From NCBI GenBank assembly GCA_029339505.1, contig JAQISU010000070.1, positions 1,297,501 through 1,361,500 on the forward strand: a stretch of 64,000 nt of DNA, in the 5' to 3' direction. Below the pieces are notes generated by a model that saw only the letters and a program-made list of their open reading frames with translations, was not told where the DNA came from and searched no databases. Within the stretch, counting starts at the first letter, position 1, and each line of letters starts with the position of its first letter. Of this stretch, positions 34,614 to 46,194 are shown piece by piece. This stretch comes from Unio delphinus. Its lineage: Eukaryota; Mollusca; Bivalvia; Unionida; Unionidae. The translations under genes were made by a program, and so were the position numbers.

Positions 34614-35040
34614 TTCCTAATCCAGATAGAACTGTAAGGTGCCATGGTGTTTAAACATGGTAAAATACGGTACACTTAATTCCCTGACTGAGTATCCAAC
34701 TCTGATAAGTAAAGTATTCCTGTAATTGCAGCACTTGTTTACAAGATAAACCTGTATTTATTACTTGGCATTATATCAGCACTTCAAGTTACACTATCCG
34801 GAGGAAACACATTTTTCTTTTTTTTTCTTTTTTTTTTCAAATGATCTTAAACGTCTTTCTTCCAATGATTGATTAAACAATATGATCCATCTGTAATTGT
34901 AATACTTGTACTTGTTTACAAAAATAATCACCCGGGCATCAAATGATACTTGAAATTACAGTATCTTGGATGATGAAACACTTTTTGCCTCATTTTTTCA
35001 ATTTTTTTCTTCAAATGAATCTAAATCATATATATATATA
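34614..35040. other. Intron stretch with T-rich tracts
   Basis: Unique sequence with pyrimidine tracts near 34810-34840; a phrase containing CTTGTTTACA and CACTTTTT/CACATTTTTC is repeated in diverged form around 34735 and 34915. Confidence 0.5.
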
Positions 35041-35243
35041 ATGTGTTTGTAAGTTGAGTCCAACAACATAAACCTTATCTACTGTCTCATATTGCACCAG
35101 CAAATCTGGGTCTAATTTATATGTTCTACTAATTACTCCTAACAAACGTCATAGACCCAGATCTACCAACACATACTACTATGGTAGATATCAGTCTGTA
35201 CTGTTTGCAGCTGGACTTCACTTATAAGTCAGTATATATGGTA
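35041..35243. mobile_element. Dispersed inverted-repeat MITE, copy c
   Basis: Inner CAAATCTGGGTCTAATTTAT and CATAGACCCAGATCTACCAA are inverted with respect to each other; right end CACTTATAAGTCAGTATATATGGTA-type sequence. Confidence 0.65.
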
Positions 35244-35860
35244 TTACTTAGACAATCATTCCAGTTTTCAAGCTTTAACCTCTCCTTGTTTGTACCCCAT
35301 CCCAATGTTTGGGTTGGTAAAATGAAAATGAACATAAAACTATTTTATACTAAATGACCTTTATTCCTGGAGTGTAAAACTAAAATTCACCTCATGAACA
35401 CAGCACAAATATCTCCAAAACATCATTAATGATGACTTGAACATCAATGTTTGTAAAAAGCTGTCTGGTAAAAAAAACTTGTGTTTATTATAACTGTCTG
35501 CATATACTATTTTTTCTTTAAAAAAATCCATATTTGAAGGATGTTTTTTCTGACATATATCATTGTACCACCTATTCATAAATGAAGTAAAAACAATGAT
35601 AATTTTACCCAGGTAAAATATAGGTAATGTGAGTCTACTATTTTTTTGTTTTTGATCCATCCATCTATCCATCCGTTCATCTGTCCATCCATCCATAAAA
35701 CTCATAAAACCAATAGATGTCACTAGTGCAAAGCACTCAAATATCTGGCAAGGTGTAGATTGGAACCTTGGCATGCAAAGATATCAGTAAGGAGGAGTCA
35801 TTTGAAGTTTATCAAGGAAGTCAGATTTCAATACAACTGTCCATTCAGGATGAGCATTGA
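35244..35860. other. Intron stretch with a TCCA-rich tract
   Basis: Unique sequence; ATCCATCCATCTATCCATCC-type tract at 35655-35697. Confidence 0.5.
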
Positions 35861-35884
35861 TCAGGTACTTAAGACAACGAGCTA

Positions 35885-35965
35885 GGCAGCCATGATGAAG
35901 GGCACCCTTTTAAGCCATGATGAAGGGCACCCTTTTAAGCCATGATGAAGGGCACCCTTTTAAGA
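35885..35965. repeat. 26-bp tandem repeat, 3 units
   Basis: Three copies of AGCCATGATGAAGGGCACCC plus TTTTA. Confidence 0.95.
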
Positions 35966-35969
35966 AAAC

Positions 35970-36102
35970 ACACATACCCTGATCTTTAGGCACATTATGG
36001 TACAGAAGATAATCATCTTTACTGCATGCAATTTGACTTGACTTATAAGTGAGTACAGATGGTAATGCAATTTGACTTGACTTATAAGTGAGTACAGATG
36101 GT
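35970..36102. mobile_element. Dispersed MITE, copy d, with duplicated end
   Basis: Contains CCCTGATCTTTAGGCACATT and then two tandem copies of the MITE terminal sequence GACTTATAAGTGAGTACAGA TGGTAATG (39-bp period). Confidence 0.6.
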
Positions 36103-36465
36103 AATGCATTGCATCATGAATAAGCAGCATTCTATATATGCAACCAATTCTGAATATTTCTTAATACTCCCAGAGTGCTCTAATGCAAATATTTTGAATA
36201 CTGAATTCTGCCAAAGTGATACATCCCCATGTGACATTCAATTAGTAGGGTGTATCTATTTAAGACCCAAATGGCTAAGCTATCATTATTCTCGAAGTAA
36301 GCAAGAAACATATTCTACAGTTTTCAGTTGTGGCTGTAGTCCACTCAAAACAAAAGTATAAGCATCACTCAAATTCAGGAACAAAGTACAGTATGAGCTG
36401 TCATAATCCCAATAAGATATATGTGGCAAGTAGAAGAATCAACTGGCATGTCAATGAGATCTTTT
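36103..36465. other. Intron stretch, nothing recognised
   Basis: Unique sequence; an 87-codon plus-strand frame here shows no recognisable protein. Confidence 0.5.
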
Positions 36466-36469
36466 TTTT

Positions 36470-37205
36470 GTTTCGAATTCATTCATTGATAGATATTTGA
36501 TATGAATTTAGACTTAATTCCTTAATTCATCCAATGATAGATATTTGATATGAATTTAGACTTAATTCCTTAATTCATCCATTGATAGATAGATATATGA
36601 TATGAATTTAGACTTAATTCCTTAATTCATCCATTGATAGATATTTGATATGAATTTAGACTTAATTCCTTAATTCATCCATTGATAGATATTTGATATG
36701 AATTTAGACTTAATTCCCTTATTCATCCAATGATAGATATTTTATATGAATTTAGACTTAATTCCTTAATTCATCCATTGATAGATATTTGATATGAATT
36801 TAGACTTAATTCCTTAATTTATCCATTGATAGATATTTGATATGAATTTAGACTTAATTCCTTAATTCATCCATTGATAGATATTTGATATGAATTTAGA
36901 CTTAATTCCTTAATTCATCCATTGATAGATATTTGATATGAATTTAGACTTAATTCCTTAATTCATCCATTGATAGATATTTGATATGAATTTAGACTTA
37001 ATTCCTTAATTCATCCATTGATAGATATTTGATATGAATTTAGACCTAATTCCTTAATTCATCCATTGATAGATACTGATATGAATTTGGACAAAATTCC
37101 TTAATTCATCCAATGATAGATATTTGATATGAATTTAGACTTAATTCCTTAATTCATCCATTGATTGATATTTGATATGAATTTAGACTTAATTCCTTAA
37201 TTCAT
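36470..37205. repeat. 48-bp minisatellite, about 15 units
   Basis: The unit contains TTCCTTAATTCATCCATTGA and TAGATATTTGATATGAATTT; highly uniform, so recently amplified or homogenised. Confidence 0.95.
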
Positions 37206-37257
37206 AATATCTAAGGTTTAAAAGGAGGATGTTGATGGTGAATATGATGAGATTTTG

Positions 37258-38055
37258 TAATAAATGTAGTCCACATCATACTTAAATATAAATGTAGTCC
37301 ACATCATACTTAAATATAAATGTAGTCCACATCATACTTAAATATAAATGTAGTCCACATCATACTTAAATATAAATGTAGTCAACATCATACTTAAATA
37401 TAAATGTGATCTATATCATACTTTAATATAAATCTAGTCTAAATCATACTTTAATATAAATCTAGTCCACAGCATACTTTAATATAAATCTAGTCCACAG
37501 CATACTTTAATATAAATATAGTCCACAGCATACTTTAATATAAATATAGTCCACAGCATACTTTAATATAAATTTAGTCCACAGCATACTTTAATAAAAA
37601 TGTGGTCTACATCATGCTTTAATATAAATATAGTCCACAGCATACTTTAATATAACTCTAGTCTAAATCATACTTTAATATAAATCTAGTCCACATTATA
37701 CTTTAATATAAATCTAGTCCACAGCATACTTCAATCTAAATTTAGTCCACAGCATACTTTAATATAAATGTGGTCTACATCATACTTTAATATAAATCTA
37801 GTCCACATTATACTTTAATATAAATCTAGTCCACATCATACTTTAATATAAATCTAGTCCACATCATACTTTAATATAAATCTAGTCCACATTATACTTT
37901 AATATAATCTAGTCCACATTAAACTTTAATATAAATCTAGTCCACATCATACTTTAATATAAATCTAGTCCACATCATACTTTAATATAAATCTAGTCCA
38001 CATCATACTTTAATTTAAATCTAGTCCAGATCATACTTTAATATACTGTAAATAG
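37258..38055. repeat. 28-bp minisatellite, about 28 units, continuing beyond an insertion
   Basis: The unit is TATAAATCTAGTCCACATCA plus TACTTTAA. The first five units have TACTTAAA and the rest TACTTTAA. The array resumes at 38431-38465 after a hAT-like MITE. Confidence 0.95.
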
Positions 38056-38430
38056 TAGGGCTGGACCTAAGTTGTTCAGGGAGGGGGGCCCAAACTTGTT
38101 ATTGGGTTAAGCGAAGGTGCAAGCGCTGAGCCTTCTAGGGGGGTCCGAGGTCATGCCGGCCCCCCCCCCCCGAATTTTTTTTTTCAAGGATGCAAAATGG
38201 TGCAATATGGTGCTATCTGAACCTTGAAAAAGAGATCTAACAAAAGTGACTAAAAAGACTGCAATGTTTTAAAAACACTAAAAAAATATTTTAAAAAATA
38301 AATAAATAAAAAAAAAATTAAAAAATTTGGAACCCCTTTTGCATCTTTTATCAAAAGCAGCGAATAGTTTTTTTTTTTTTTAGGGGGGGGGGGCCAGGCT
38401 TCCTGGGCCCCTATAGCAGGTCCGGCCCTG
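38056..38430. mobile_element. hAT-like MITE with AGGGCYGGACCT ends, 375 bp
   Basis: Left end TAGGGCTGGACCTAAG and reverse complement of the right end CAGGGCCGGACCTGCTATAG form a terminal inverted repeat typical of one hAT group. Internal G-, C- and T-runs are present (around 38159-38190 and 38368-38395). The flanking 8 bp (GTAAATAG / AATAGAGT) are similar but not a clean duplication. It splits the 28-bp minisatellite. Confidence 0.7.
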
Positions 38431-38465
38431 AATAGAGTCCACAGCATACATTAATCTAGGCCCAG

Positions 38466-38785
38466 ACTATTTTTCAGAAGCACATAATCTACTACTACTC
38501 GGTAATGTTCATACAACCATCAACCCCAAATCACATCTATGTCTACCTGCACACCCGCACTGAAAAAAATTCAAACCCCTAATGTATACCAGTATACCAC
38601 TTTTTATTGAAGGACTTATCTAATCTTAAATTGCATATAATTTTTATTCCAGTCATAATAAATAAAGATATTTTTGTTCAAAAGCCTATTCCAAATTATG
38701 CACTGTGAGCAACATGATACAGAAACAGGCCAATTAAGACGGTTGTGGCAATAGAAAAAAAGAGGTGGCAGCAATCTAAGAAATG
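38466..38785. other. Intron stretch, nothing recognised
   Basis: Unique AT-rich sequence between two minisatellites. Confidence 0.5.
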
Positions 38786-39045
38786 AAATAGGGAGAGACA
38801 TAAGTCAATGGGGTGTGAAATAGGGAGAGACATAAGTCAATGGGGTGTGAAATAGGGAGAGACATAAATCAATGGGGTGTGAAATAGGGAGAGACATAAA
38901 TCAATGGGGTGTGAAATAGGGAGAGACATAAGTCAATGGGGTGTGAAATAGGGAGAGACATAAGTCAATGGGGTGTGAAATAGGGAGAGAAATAAGTCAA
39001 TGTGGTGTGAAATAGGGAGAGACATAAATCAATGGGGTGTGAAAA
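38786..39045. repeat. 32-bp minisatellite, 8 units
   Basis: The unit is AATAGGGAGAGACATAAGTC plus AATGGGGTGTGA; nearly perfect. Confidence 0.96.
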
Positions 39046-39300
39046 TTTCGGGACATGGCACTATGCCCTTCACTACCTTCTCAAGATGCATCACTGCACA
39101 TGTAATGACCTTGACTGTATCTTTTACACCTACCAACCTCAACTGATGGCATTAAGACCAAGGACTGGTACTCCTCAAAGACTCGTTCATTTAAGGATTA
39201 TTATCATGATGCAGTTAGGCTCAAGTTGGGAAATGAACAAGTTATGCATTTCTCTGATGACAGTATCATGTCTAAACATAAACCCTTTTCAAAGCATATG

Positions 39301-39502
39301 TATCTGCTTATAAGTCGAGTCAAACTGCAAACAACAAGATCCTGATCTGCTGTAGCATAATGCACATGCAAATCTGGGTCTATCTTGTTTATTCTACATA
39401 ATACTCATAAAAAACTGCACAGACCCAGATCTGCCATCATGGGTCAGAACATCTGGGTGTGAGCAGTTTTGAAGTTAAACTCACAGGTGAGAAAATATGG
39501 TA
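39301..39502. mobile_element. Dispersed inverted-repeat MITE, copy e (fullest form)
   Basis: Left TGCTTATAAGTCGAGTCAAA CTGCAAAC, inner GATCCTGATCTGC and CAAATCTGGGTCTATCTTG, then the inverted CACAGACCCAGATCTGCCAT, ending CACAGGTGAGAAAATATGGTA. The two halves are imperfect inverted repeats. About nine related copies occur between 33.5 and 62.7 kb. Confidence 0.7.
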
Positions 39503-39723
39503 GTTACAAAAATCTTAGTAAACAAGTTTTAAACAAAACTAATCCTATCCTTTTCTTTGGATTTATGTACTCTTTCATGTTTATCTGTCCTGTTATAAGT
39601 GAGTTCTGTATATAAATAACAGTATTAATATTTTTAATGGGTTTTTTTTCTTTCTTTCTTTATTAATGAAATATCACTCACTCAAAAACTAATCTTATGT
39701 AATATTCAGCACCTGCTACCAGT

Positions 39724-39840
<117 letters not shown>

Positions 39841-40650
39841 ATGTTTCCACAAATCAGAGAATGTGCTAAATAAATATTCATAAATAGAATAAGATGAAAT
39901 GTACAAATGTTTAACCCATTTTAGGACAGAAGTAGCAAATGTGTGTTATAACATTAACTTCATATAATAGCAAATACATTTCACTGAAAACAAGACTATC
40001 AAAATTTTATGACCTTGCCAATGCAGCTGGTAGCTTGTTTTCAATAACTATGTAGTGAAAGTGTTCCTGGCTCAAATGCAAAACACTATTTGGTAAGTCT
40101 TTGATTTTAACACATGATCTAGCAATCACATGTCTACAGGATAACTATTAAGAAAGGTTCCAGATTTATTTTGGCTTATGGCAAACACACTATGCACAAT
40201 TTTCATGCATTCACTCATCTTGAATAGTAGAATTCATGAATATTTTTTTTCATTTTTGGAATAGTGCATCATTGAGAAAACATTTGAACTATCCCACATA
40301 CATTATCCTTGAACTTTAGATTTTGACTGTGCCAGTCTGTTTCATTTTTATTTTCTCCAAAACTTTTGTGTCTCTGGGCCTTATTTGATAACAGGCCCAC
40401 TAATTACTTTAATGTGCATGTAATTTAGAATTCCAAATGAGAAGACTTATAATTGGAAAAATACAATAAGTATAATGTGAATAAGCACATGCACAAGACT
40501 GAAGTGTTCCATGACCAAAGAAATATTACATATGTCTGAAATGTGGGCAGTATCTGATTTACAAATACCAAAGTATCATATCTATGGGAGAAGAAAAATA
40601 TACTGATAAACTTCAACTTCTGTATTATACCAATGCAAATAATGCTTGGT
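39841..40650. other. Intron stretch, nothing recognised
   Basis: Unique AT-rich sequence of the B-C intron. Confidence 0.5.
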
Positions 40651-40651
40651 T

Positions 40652-40830
40652 TGCTTCCAATAATACTGTGCCTACAGTGCTTGGTGTGTTTAATATTCAT
40701 GAACAATGTTGTACATACACCGCCTGATGTGCTTGAAATCTACCAACAATACTGTGGTAACAGTGTTTGGTGTGTTTAATATTCATGAACAATGTTATAC
40801 ATACAATGCTTGGTGTGCTTGAAAGCTACC
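40652..40830. repeat. Degenerate tandem repeat, 3 units
   Basis: Diverged units containing GCTTGGTGTGTTTAATATTC and ATGAACAATGTTGTACATAC. Confidence 0.7.
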
Positions 40831-41215
40831 AAACATTACTGTACAACATTTACATAAATCATCCTTAATAGCAATATGAATCAGTGTATCCCTTAGGGGT
40901 ACAAGACTGAGAGTCAAAAGTCTCCATGGTGTTAAAACTGGGGGTCAGACTGTGTAACAAACAAAATGTTGGTATCAAAACTGGGGGTCAAACAAAAAAA
41001 ACTGAGGGTCTCTGATGCGCAAATGAGGGTAAAGGAAAACACTGAATATGAATATACTATTGTAAAGGTGAGATTATTGCCCATCATTTGTTTAGAGTAA
41101 CTATTTAATTTAATGCTGAAAATACAATCTACAAATTTGAATTTATCAAGTTTTCCATGCTATTTTACTGTATTTGTCTTATCTTTGTCTTGATTAGAAG
41201 TTCTCCTTTATCTCA

Positions 41216-42985
41216 TGATCAGTCCATGCCTGATTATAAGTCCATTATCTATGTGATAAGCCCATGCCTGATTAAACATCCTCTATCTGATGATAAGCCT
41301 TGCCTGATTACAAGTCCCTATGATAATCCCAAGCCTGATTACAAGTCCTCCGTGATAAGCCATGTCTGATTACACATCCTTTATCTCTCTGATGATAAGC
41401 CATGCCTGATTACAAGTCCTCTATGATATGCCCATACATGACATGGACCTGATTACAAGTCCTCTATGATAAGCCCATGCCTGATTACAAGTCCTCCATG
41501 ATAAGCCATGTCTGATTACACGTCCTTTATCTATCTGATGATAAGCCCATGCCTGATTACAAGTCCTCAATCTGATGATAAGCCCATACCTGATTACTAG
41601 TCCTCTATGATATGTGTATGCCTGATTACAAGTCCTCCATGATAAGCCATGCCTGATTACAAGTTGTTCTCCATCTGTCTGATGATAAGCCCATACCTGA
41701 TTACAAGCAAGAATGATAAACCAATGCGTGATTACAAGTCTTCTATGATAAACCTATGCCGAAATAAGCACATGCCTGATTACAAGTCCACTATGATAAG
41801 CCAATGCCTGATTACAAGTTCTCTATCTGTCTGATGATAATACATGCCTGATTACAAGTCCTCTATCTGATGATAAGCCATGCCTGATTACAAGTCCTCC
41901 ATGATAAGTCCATGCCTGATTACAAGCCCCTATGATAATCCCATGCCTGATTACAAGTCCTCTATCTATCTAATGATAAGCCATGCCTGATTACAAGTCC
42001 CCCATGATAACCCCATGCCTGATTACAAGCCCCTTTGATAACCCCAAGCCTGATTATAAGTCCTTTATCTGATGATAACACCATGCCTGATTACAAGTCC
42101 TCCATGATAACCCCATGCCTGATTACAAGTCCTCTATCTATCTGATGATAAGCCATGCCTGATTACAAGTCTGATGATAAGCCATGCCTGATTACAAGTC
42201 CTCAATGATAAGCCCATGCCTGATTACAAGACCTATATCTATCTGATGATAAGCCATGCCTGATTACAAGTCATCTATCTGTCTGGTGATAAGCCATGCC
42301 TGATTACAAGTCTGATGATAAGCCATGCCTGATTACAAGTCCTCAATGATAAGCCCATGCCTGATTACAAGTCCTATATCTATCTGATGATAAGCCATGC
42401 CTGATTACAAGTCCTCTATTTATCTGATGATAAGCCATGCCTGATTACAAGTCATCTATGATAACACCATGCCTGATTACAAGTCCTCTTTCTGTCTGAT
42501 GATAAGACATGCCTGATTACAAGTCCCTATGATAAGCCCATGCCTGATTACAAGTCCTCCATGATAAGCCCATGCCTGATTACAAGTCATCTATCTATCT
42601 GATGATAAGCCCAAGCCTGATTACAAGTCCACTATGATAAGCCCATGCCTGATTACAAGTCCTCGATGATAACTCCATGCCTGATTATAAGTCCTCCATG
42701 ATAACCCCATGCCTCATTACATGTCCTCTATGATAAGCCATGTCTGATTACAAGTCCTCTATCTATCTGATGATAAGCCAATGCCTGATTACAAGTCCTC
42801 TATCTGCTGATAAGCCATGCCTGATTACAAATTCTCTATCTGTTGATAAGCCATGTCTGATTAAAAGTTCTCTATCTGTTGATAAGCCATACCTGATTAC
42901 AAGTTCTCTATCTGCTGATAAGCCATGCCTGATTAAAAGTTCTCTATCTGTTGATAGGCCATGCCTCATTACAAGTCATTTATTT
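41216..42985. repeat. ~25-45-bp variable minisatellite, 50 or so units, 1.8 kb
   Basis: Every unit has GATAAGCCATGCCTGATTAC AAGTCCTC followed by an optional TATCTATCTGAT spacer, so unit length jumps between about 27 and 42 bp. The last seven units (42780-42970) use a different CTATCTGTTGATAAG spacer. Confidence 0.94.
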
Positions 42986-43064
42986 ATAACAAATATTTAC
43001 TAAGGATATCTTTAATTTGAAGGTAAGCACACAACCCATACATTTTTGACAATGTATTACTCTA

Positions 43065-43160
43065 TATACTCACATATAAACAATGTTTGCAAATAACACA
43101 GACCCTGATCTGTTGTCAAAAAGTGTGCTGGCAGATCTGAACGCATGTTGTTTGTTTTAG
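43065..43160. mobile_element. Dispersed MITE, copy f, partial
   Basis: TATACTCACATATAAACAAT, ACACAGACCCTGATCTG and GGCAGATCTGAACGCATG match the family order; the right end is missing. Confidence 0.55.
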
Positions 43161-43391
43161 TGATGCAGAAACCCAGTTATGCTGGTGGTTTATGTGATGG
43201 CAGATTTAAGCATATGCAGTTAGTAGTAGAATCTAACAAAGGGAATATCATGGTAGGTCACCTATCATGTGAGAAACACTGTACAATGAAATGTTCAGTT
43301 CAATTAGCCATTTCATCAATTTTGTTGATACATGCTTTTTATTTTAGTCAGATGCACTGATGTACAAAAATGTGATCCCTCCATAACTTAC

Positions 43392-43495
43392 TTCCGCCAC
43401 ATCGCTGAGAACATCTGATAAGTTACATAGCCCTGCTTTTCTCCCCCTGCTGCCCAAAAAAGAGGACATTTCCAGTATAGCGGTAGGTAACAGGC
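43392..43495 (-). CDS. PPP2R3A: PPP2R3A-like exon B
   Basis: This exon has 104 bp: 34 codons plus two bases. The acceptor is TCTTTACAG before GCCTGT, and the donor is GGAA followed by GTAAGT. It starts ACYLPLYWKCPLFWAAGGEK and continues to MWRK, matching the PR72 block that runs from AKACGCPLYWK to AMWRK. The GCC start follows AAG of exon A to give the conserved K-A join. The first ~60 bp of this exon and its acceptor are tandemly copied twice more upstream (see the 84-bp repeat entry); only this copy continues into the rest of the exon and the donor. Confidence 0.95.
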
Positions 43496-43705
43496 CTGTA
43501 AAGACAAGATAAATAGGAATTTGATCAAAAGGATATTTAATAAAAGAGGACATTTCCAGTATAGCATAGGTAACAGGCCTGTAAAGACAAGATAAATAGG
43601 AATTGGATCAAAAGGATATTTAAAAAAAAGAGGACATTTCCAGTATAGAGGTAGGTAACAGGCATGTAAAGACAAGATAAATAGGAATTGGATCAAAAGG
43701 ATATT
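43433..43705. repeat. ~84-bp tandem triplication containing the 5' part of exon B
   Basis: Each unit has, on the minus strand, an intron piece with AAATAGGAATTGGATCAAAA (plus-strand view), the CTTTACAG acceptor region and the first ~45-60 bp of exon B encoding ACYLPLYWKCPLF. The copy nearest the body of exon B (43433-43495 exon part) is the real one. The middle copy keeps its acceptor (exon edge at 43578) but has lost one base, giving a frameshift. The distal copy has CATG in place of CAG, so its acceptor AG is lost. Confidence 0.93.
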
Positions 43706-43754
43706 TGTCTCCACTAATTATAATGAATCCATCTTAAAATGGACAGTTATTGGA

Positions 43755-43925
43755 CATCATCAATATCACTAGCCTCTTTCTACTAGGGTAAAAGGGCTGA
43801 GTGAAACATGACACAATCAATATTGCTAGCCTCTTTCAACTAGGGTAAAAGGGCTGATTGAAACATGACACAATCAATATTGCTAGCCTCTTTCAACTAG
43901 GGTAAAAGGGCTGAGTGAAACTGAT
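43755..43925. repeat. 58-bp tandem repeat, 3 units
   Basis: Units contain CAATCAATATTGCTAGCCTC and TTTCAACTAGGGTAAAAGGG. Confidence 0.93.
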
Positions 43926-44142
43926 ATCAATCAGTCAGCTTCATTGCTCTGTGAAGCATGAAATCCCCAATAAAGATTACACTGTCTGTCAGTAATCATC
44001 ATGTTATTTATAGTACAGCTGCAGTAATCATCATATTTGCACAGCTTTGGAGCAACAAGATACTAGTCATTATTTACATGTACAGGCATATAAATAAATG
44101 CTACACAGTATTGTGAAATGAAACAAGTTTTTTTTACATAAA

Positions 44143-44711
44143 CAATAAATGAACAAGACTATCCAAGTCATAGAGCATTACTGAATTCTTTAACATAAAC
44201 AATAAATGAACAAGACTATCCAAGTCATAGAGCATTACTGAATTCTTTAACATAAACAATAAATGAACAAGACTATCAAAGTCATAGAGCATTACTGAAT
44301 TCTTTAACATAAACAATAAATGAACAAGACTATCAAAGTCATAGAGCATTACTGAATTCTTTAACATAAACAATAAATGAACAAGACTATCAAAGTCATA
44401 GAGCATTACTGAATTCTTTAACATAAACAATAAATGAACAAGACTATCAAAGTCATAGAGCATTACTGAATTCTTTAACATAAACAATAAATGAACAAGA
44501 CTATCAAAGTCATAGAGCATTACTGAATTCTTTAACATAAACAATAAATGAACAAGACTATCAAAGTCATAGAGCATTACTGAATTCTTTAACATAAACA
44601 ATAAATGAACAAGACTATCAAAGTCATAGAGCATTACTGAATTCTTTAACACATTTCAATAAATGAACAAGACTATCAAAGTCATAGAGCATTACTGAAT
44701 TCTTTAACACA
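44143..44711 (-). repeat. 57-bp minisatellite, 10 near-identical units, sense-strand open frame
   Basis: The unit contains AACATAAACAATAAATGAAC and CAAAGTCATAGAGCATTACT. It is almost perfect; two units differ only at CCAAGTC. Because 57 is a multiple of 3, the sense strand of the host gene has a 172-codon frame with a 19-residue cycle MLKNSVMLYDFDSLVHLLF. It lies in the A-B intron. No transcript signal supports coding. Confidence 0.95.
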
Positions 44712-45094
44712 TTTACCCATGGAAGATTTTGCTGTTTTCACACGAAATGCAAGTAGGAAACACATTTGGGACACCATTTCTGAATACATCTTAATACATC
44801 GACTTCCAAGCAATTTTCCATGAACCTAATGCCTAGTTGTGTTAAAACATTGTTTTCCATTGGTTATTTTACTCGTTCATGAGCAGAAGGGAAAAAAAAG
44901 GTCCATAAAATTAGGTTTTCCCCTCTGTATTTCATTGTGCAACTAAAATGTCCAGATTATTTGATATCTTTGTAGAACTCTATCTGTCCTACCTTTCTGT
45001 AATACAACCCACTTCAGTGTATCATAAATGACCTTGACACTACAGAGCCTACAAATAGGCTACTATCTCCTGCCCTGATAAAGGTGGTGACGGG
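44712..45094. other. Intron stretch, nothing recognised
   Basis: Unique sequence between two minisatellites of the A-B intron. Confidence 0.5.
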
Positions 45095-45425
45095 TTAATG
45101 TGCTAATAAGGCTAGTATTGGTAAACATTTTAGTTACAATGCAATGTGCTAATAAGGCTAGTATTGGTAAACATTTTAGTTACAATGCAATGTGCTAATA
45201 AGGCTAGTATTGGTAAACATTTTAGTTACAATGTAATGAGCTAATAAGGCTAGTATTGGTAAACATTTTAGTTACAATGCAATGTGCTAATAAGGCTAGT
45301 ATTGGTAAACATTTTAGTTACAATGCAATGTGCTAATAAGGCTAGTATTGGTAAACATTTTAGTTATAATGCAATGTGCTAATAAGGCTAGTATTGGTAA
45401 ACATTTTAGTTACAATGCAATGTGC
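45095..45425. repeat. 46-bp minisatellite, 7 units
   Basis: The unit contains GTGCTAATAAGGCTAGTATT and GGTAAACATTTTAGTTACAA; nearly perfect. Confidence 0.96.
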
Positions 45426-45843
45426 AATGGATTTAATGGTTGACAAGGAGTGAATGTGACACATCATTGCCTCTATCCTGTCATCAGACTGACCTGGAGA
45501 ATTGTTTTTGTTTAAGTTCTTCTATAAAATGCACACATAAAATGCACACACCTGACTGCAAGTAAGAAAAACATGCTAAGTATGGTACCCTCTTTCAATC
45601 AGTGTAGATAGGGCAAAGTGAAACATGATGCTCCCCATTTTAATTGCCTTTTCTCAGCCATTTTTATATGGCATTCAGGTTACATTAGAACCAATTTATG
45701 AATGGACAAAATGACAACAGATATGACTTATGATACTGCATTCAAAATAGCATTCTTTTTTCTGGCAAATTTTACCTGTCCATTATATCTTTGAAGTAAG
45801 TTCTAATTTGTCTTGTGTGTCTATCTTCAACTATAGTCTTTAC

Positions 45844-46194
45844 CTTAGCAATATCACCCATATTTTGTTTTGTTGCTTTTCCTCCCTCCAGTCTGGAGAA
45901 GGCCTGACTAACTTTCTGTAATGCTGCCTCAACATCTTCTACTGATGAAGGACGTCCTTCAGGAAAATAAAACTTTGGAATATTGGCACTATTTGGTATG
46001 GCTGTCCTTTGCTGTTTAGAATTATTTTCCTTTCTTATTTTACTCTCCTTTTTGGAGTTTGAAATAGAGTTTGTGTCAACAACACTGTTTAATTCAATAG
46101 CAATGTCTGTGTTTTCCTTTTCTTTCTTCAACTCTTTTTCTGCAGGAATTTCTTTTCGTATAATTTCACTTTCCTTTGTTCCATTGATGATTGT
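45844..46194 (-). CDS. PPP2R3A: PPP2R3A-like exon A (most 5' exon seen)
   Basis: This exon has 351 bp, exactly 117 codons, phase 0 at both ends. The acceptor reads TATTTTCCAG before ACAATC and the donor is AAG followed by GTAAAG. Residues 1-60 are low-complexity and rich in Lys, Glu, Asn and Ser, as in the linker preceding the B'' core. Residues 72-82 read IPKFYFPEGRP, the conserved opening of the B'' core, followed by a helical segment ending NMGDIAK. The reading frame stays open a little past the donor, which is read-through and not coding. The preceding exon was not identified with confidence. Confidence 0.93.

Noticed and set aside
45772..45843. Extension of exon A frame past 45844 as coding
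   Set aside because: A GTAAAG donor follows the conserved AAG, and the family continues in exon B (ACYLPLYWK), so the extra 24 residues are intron read-through.
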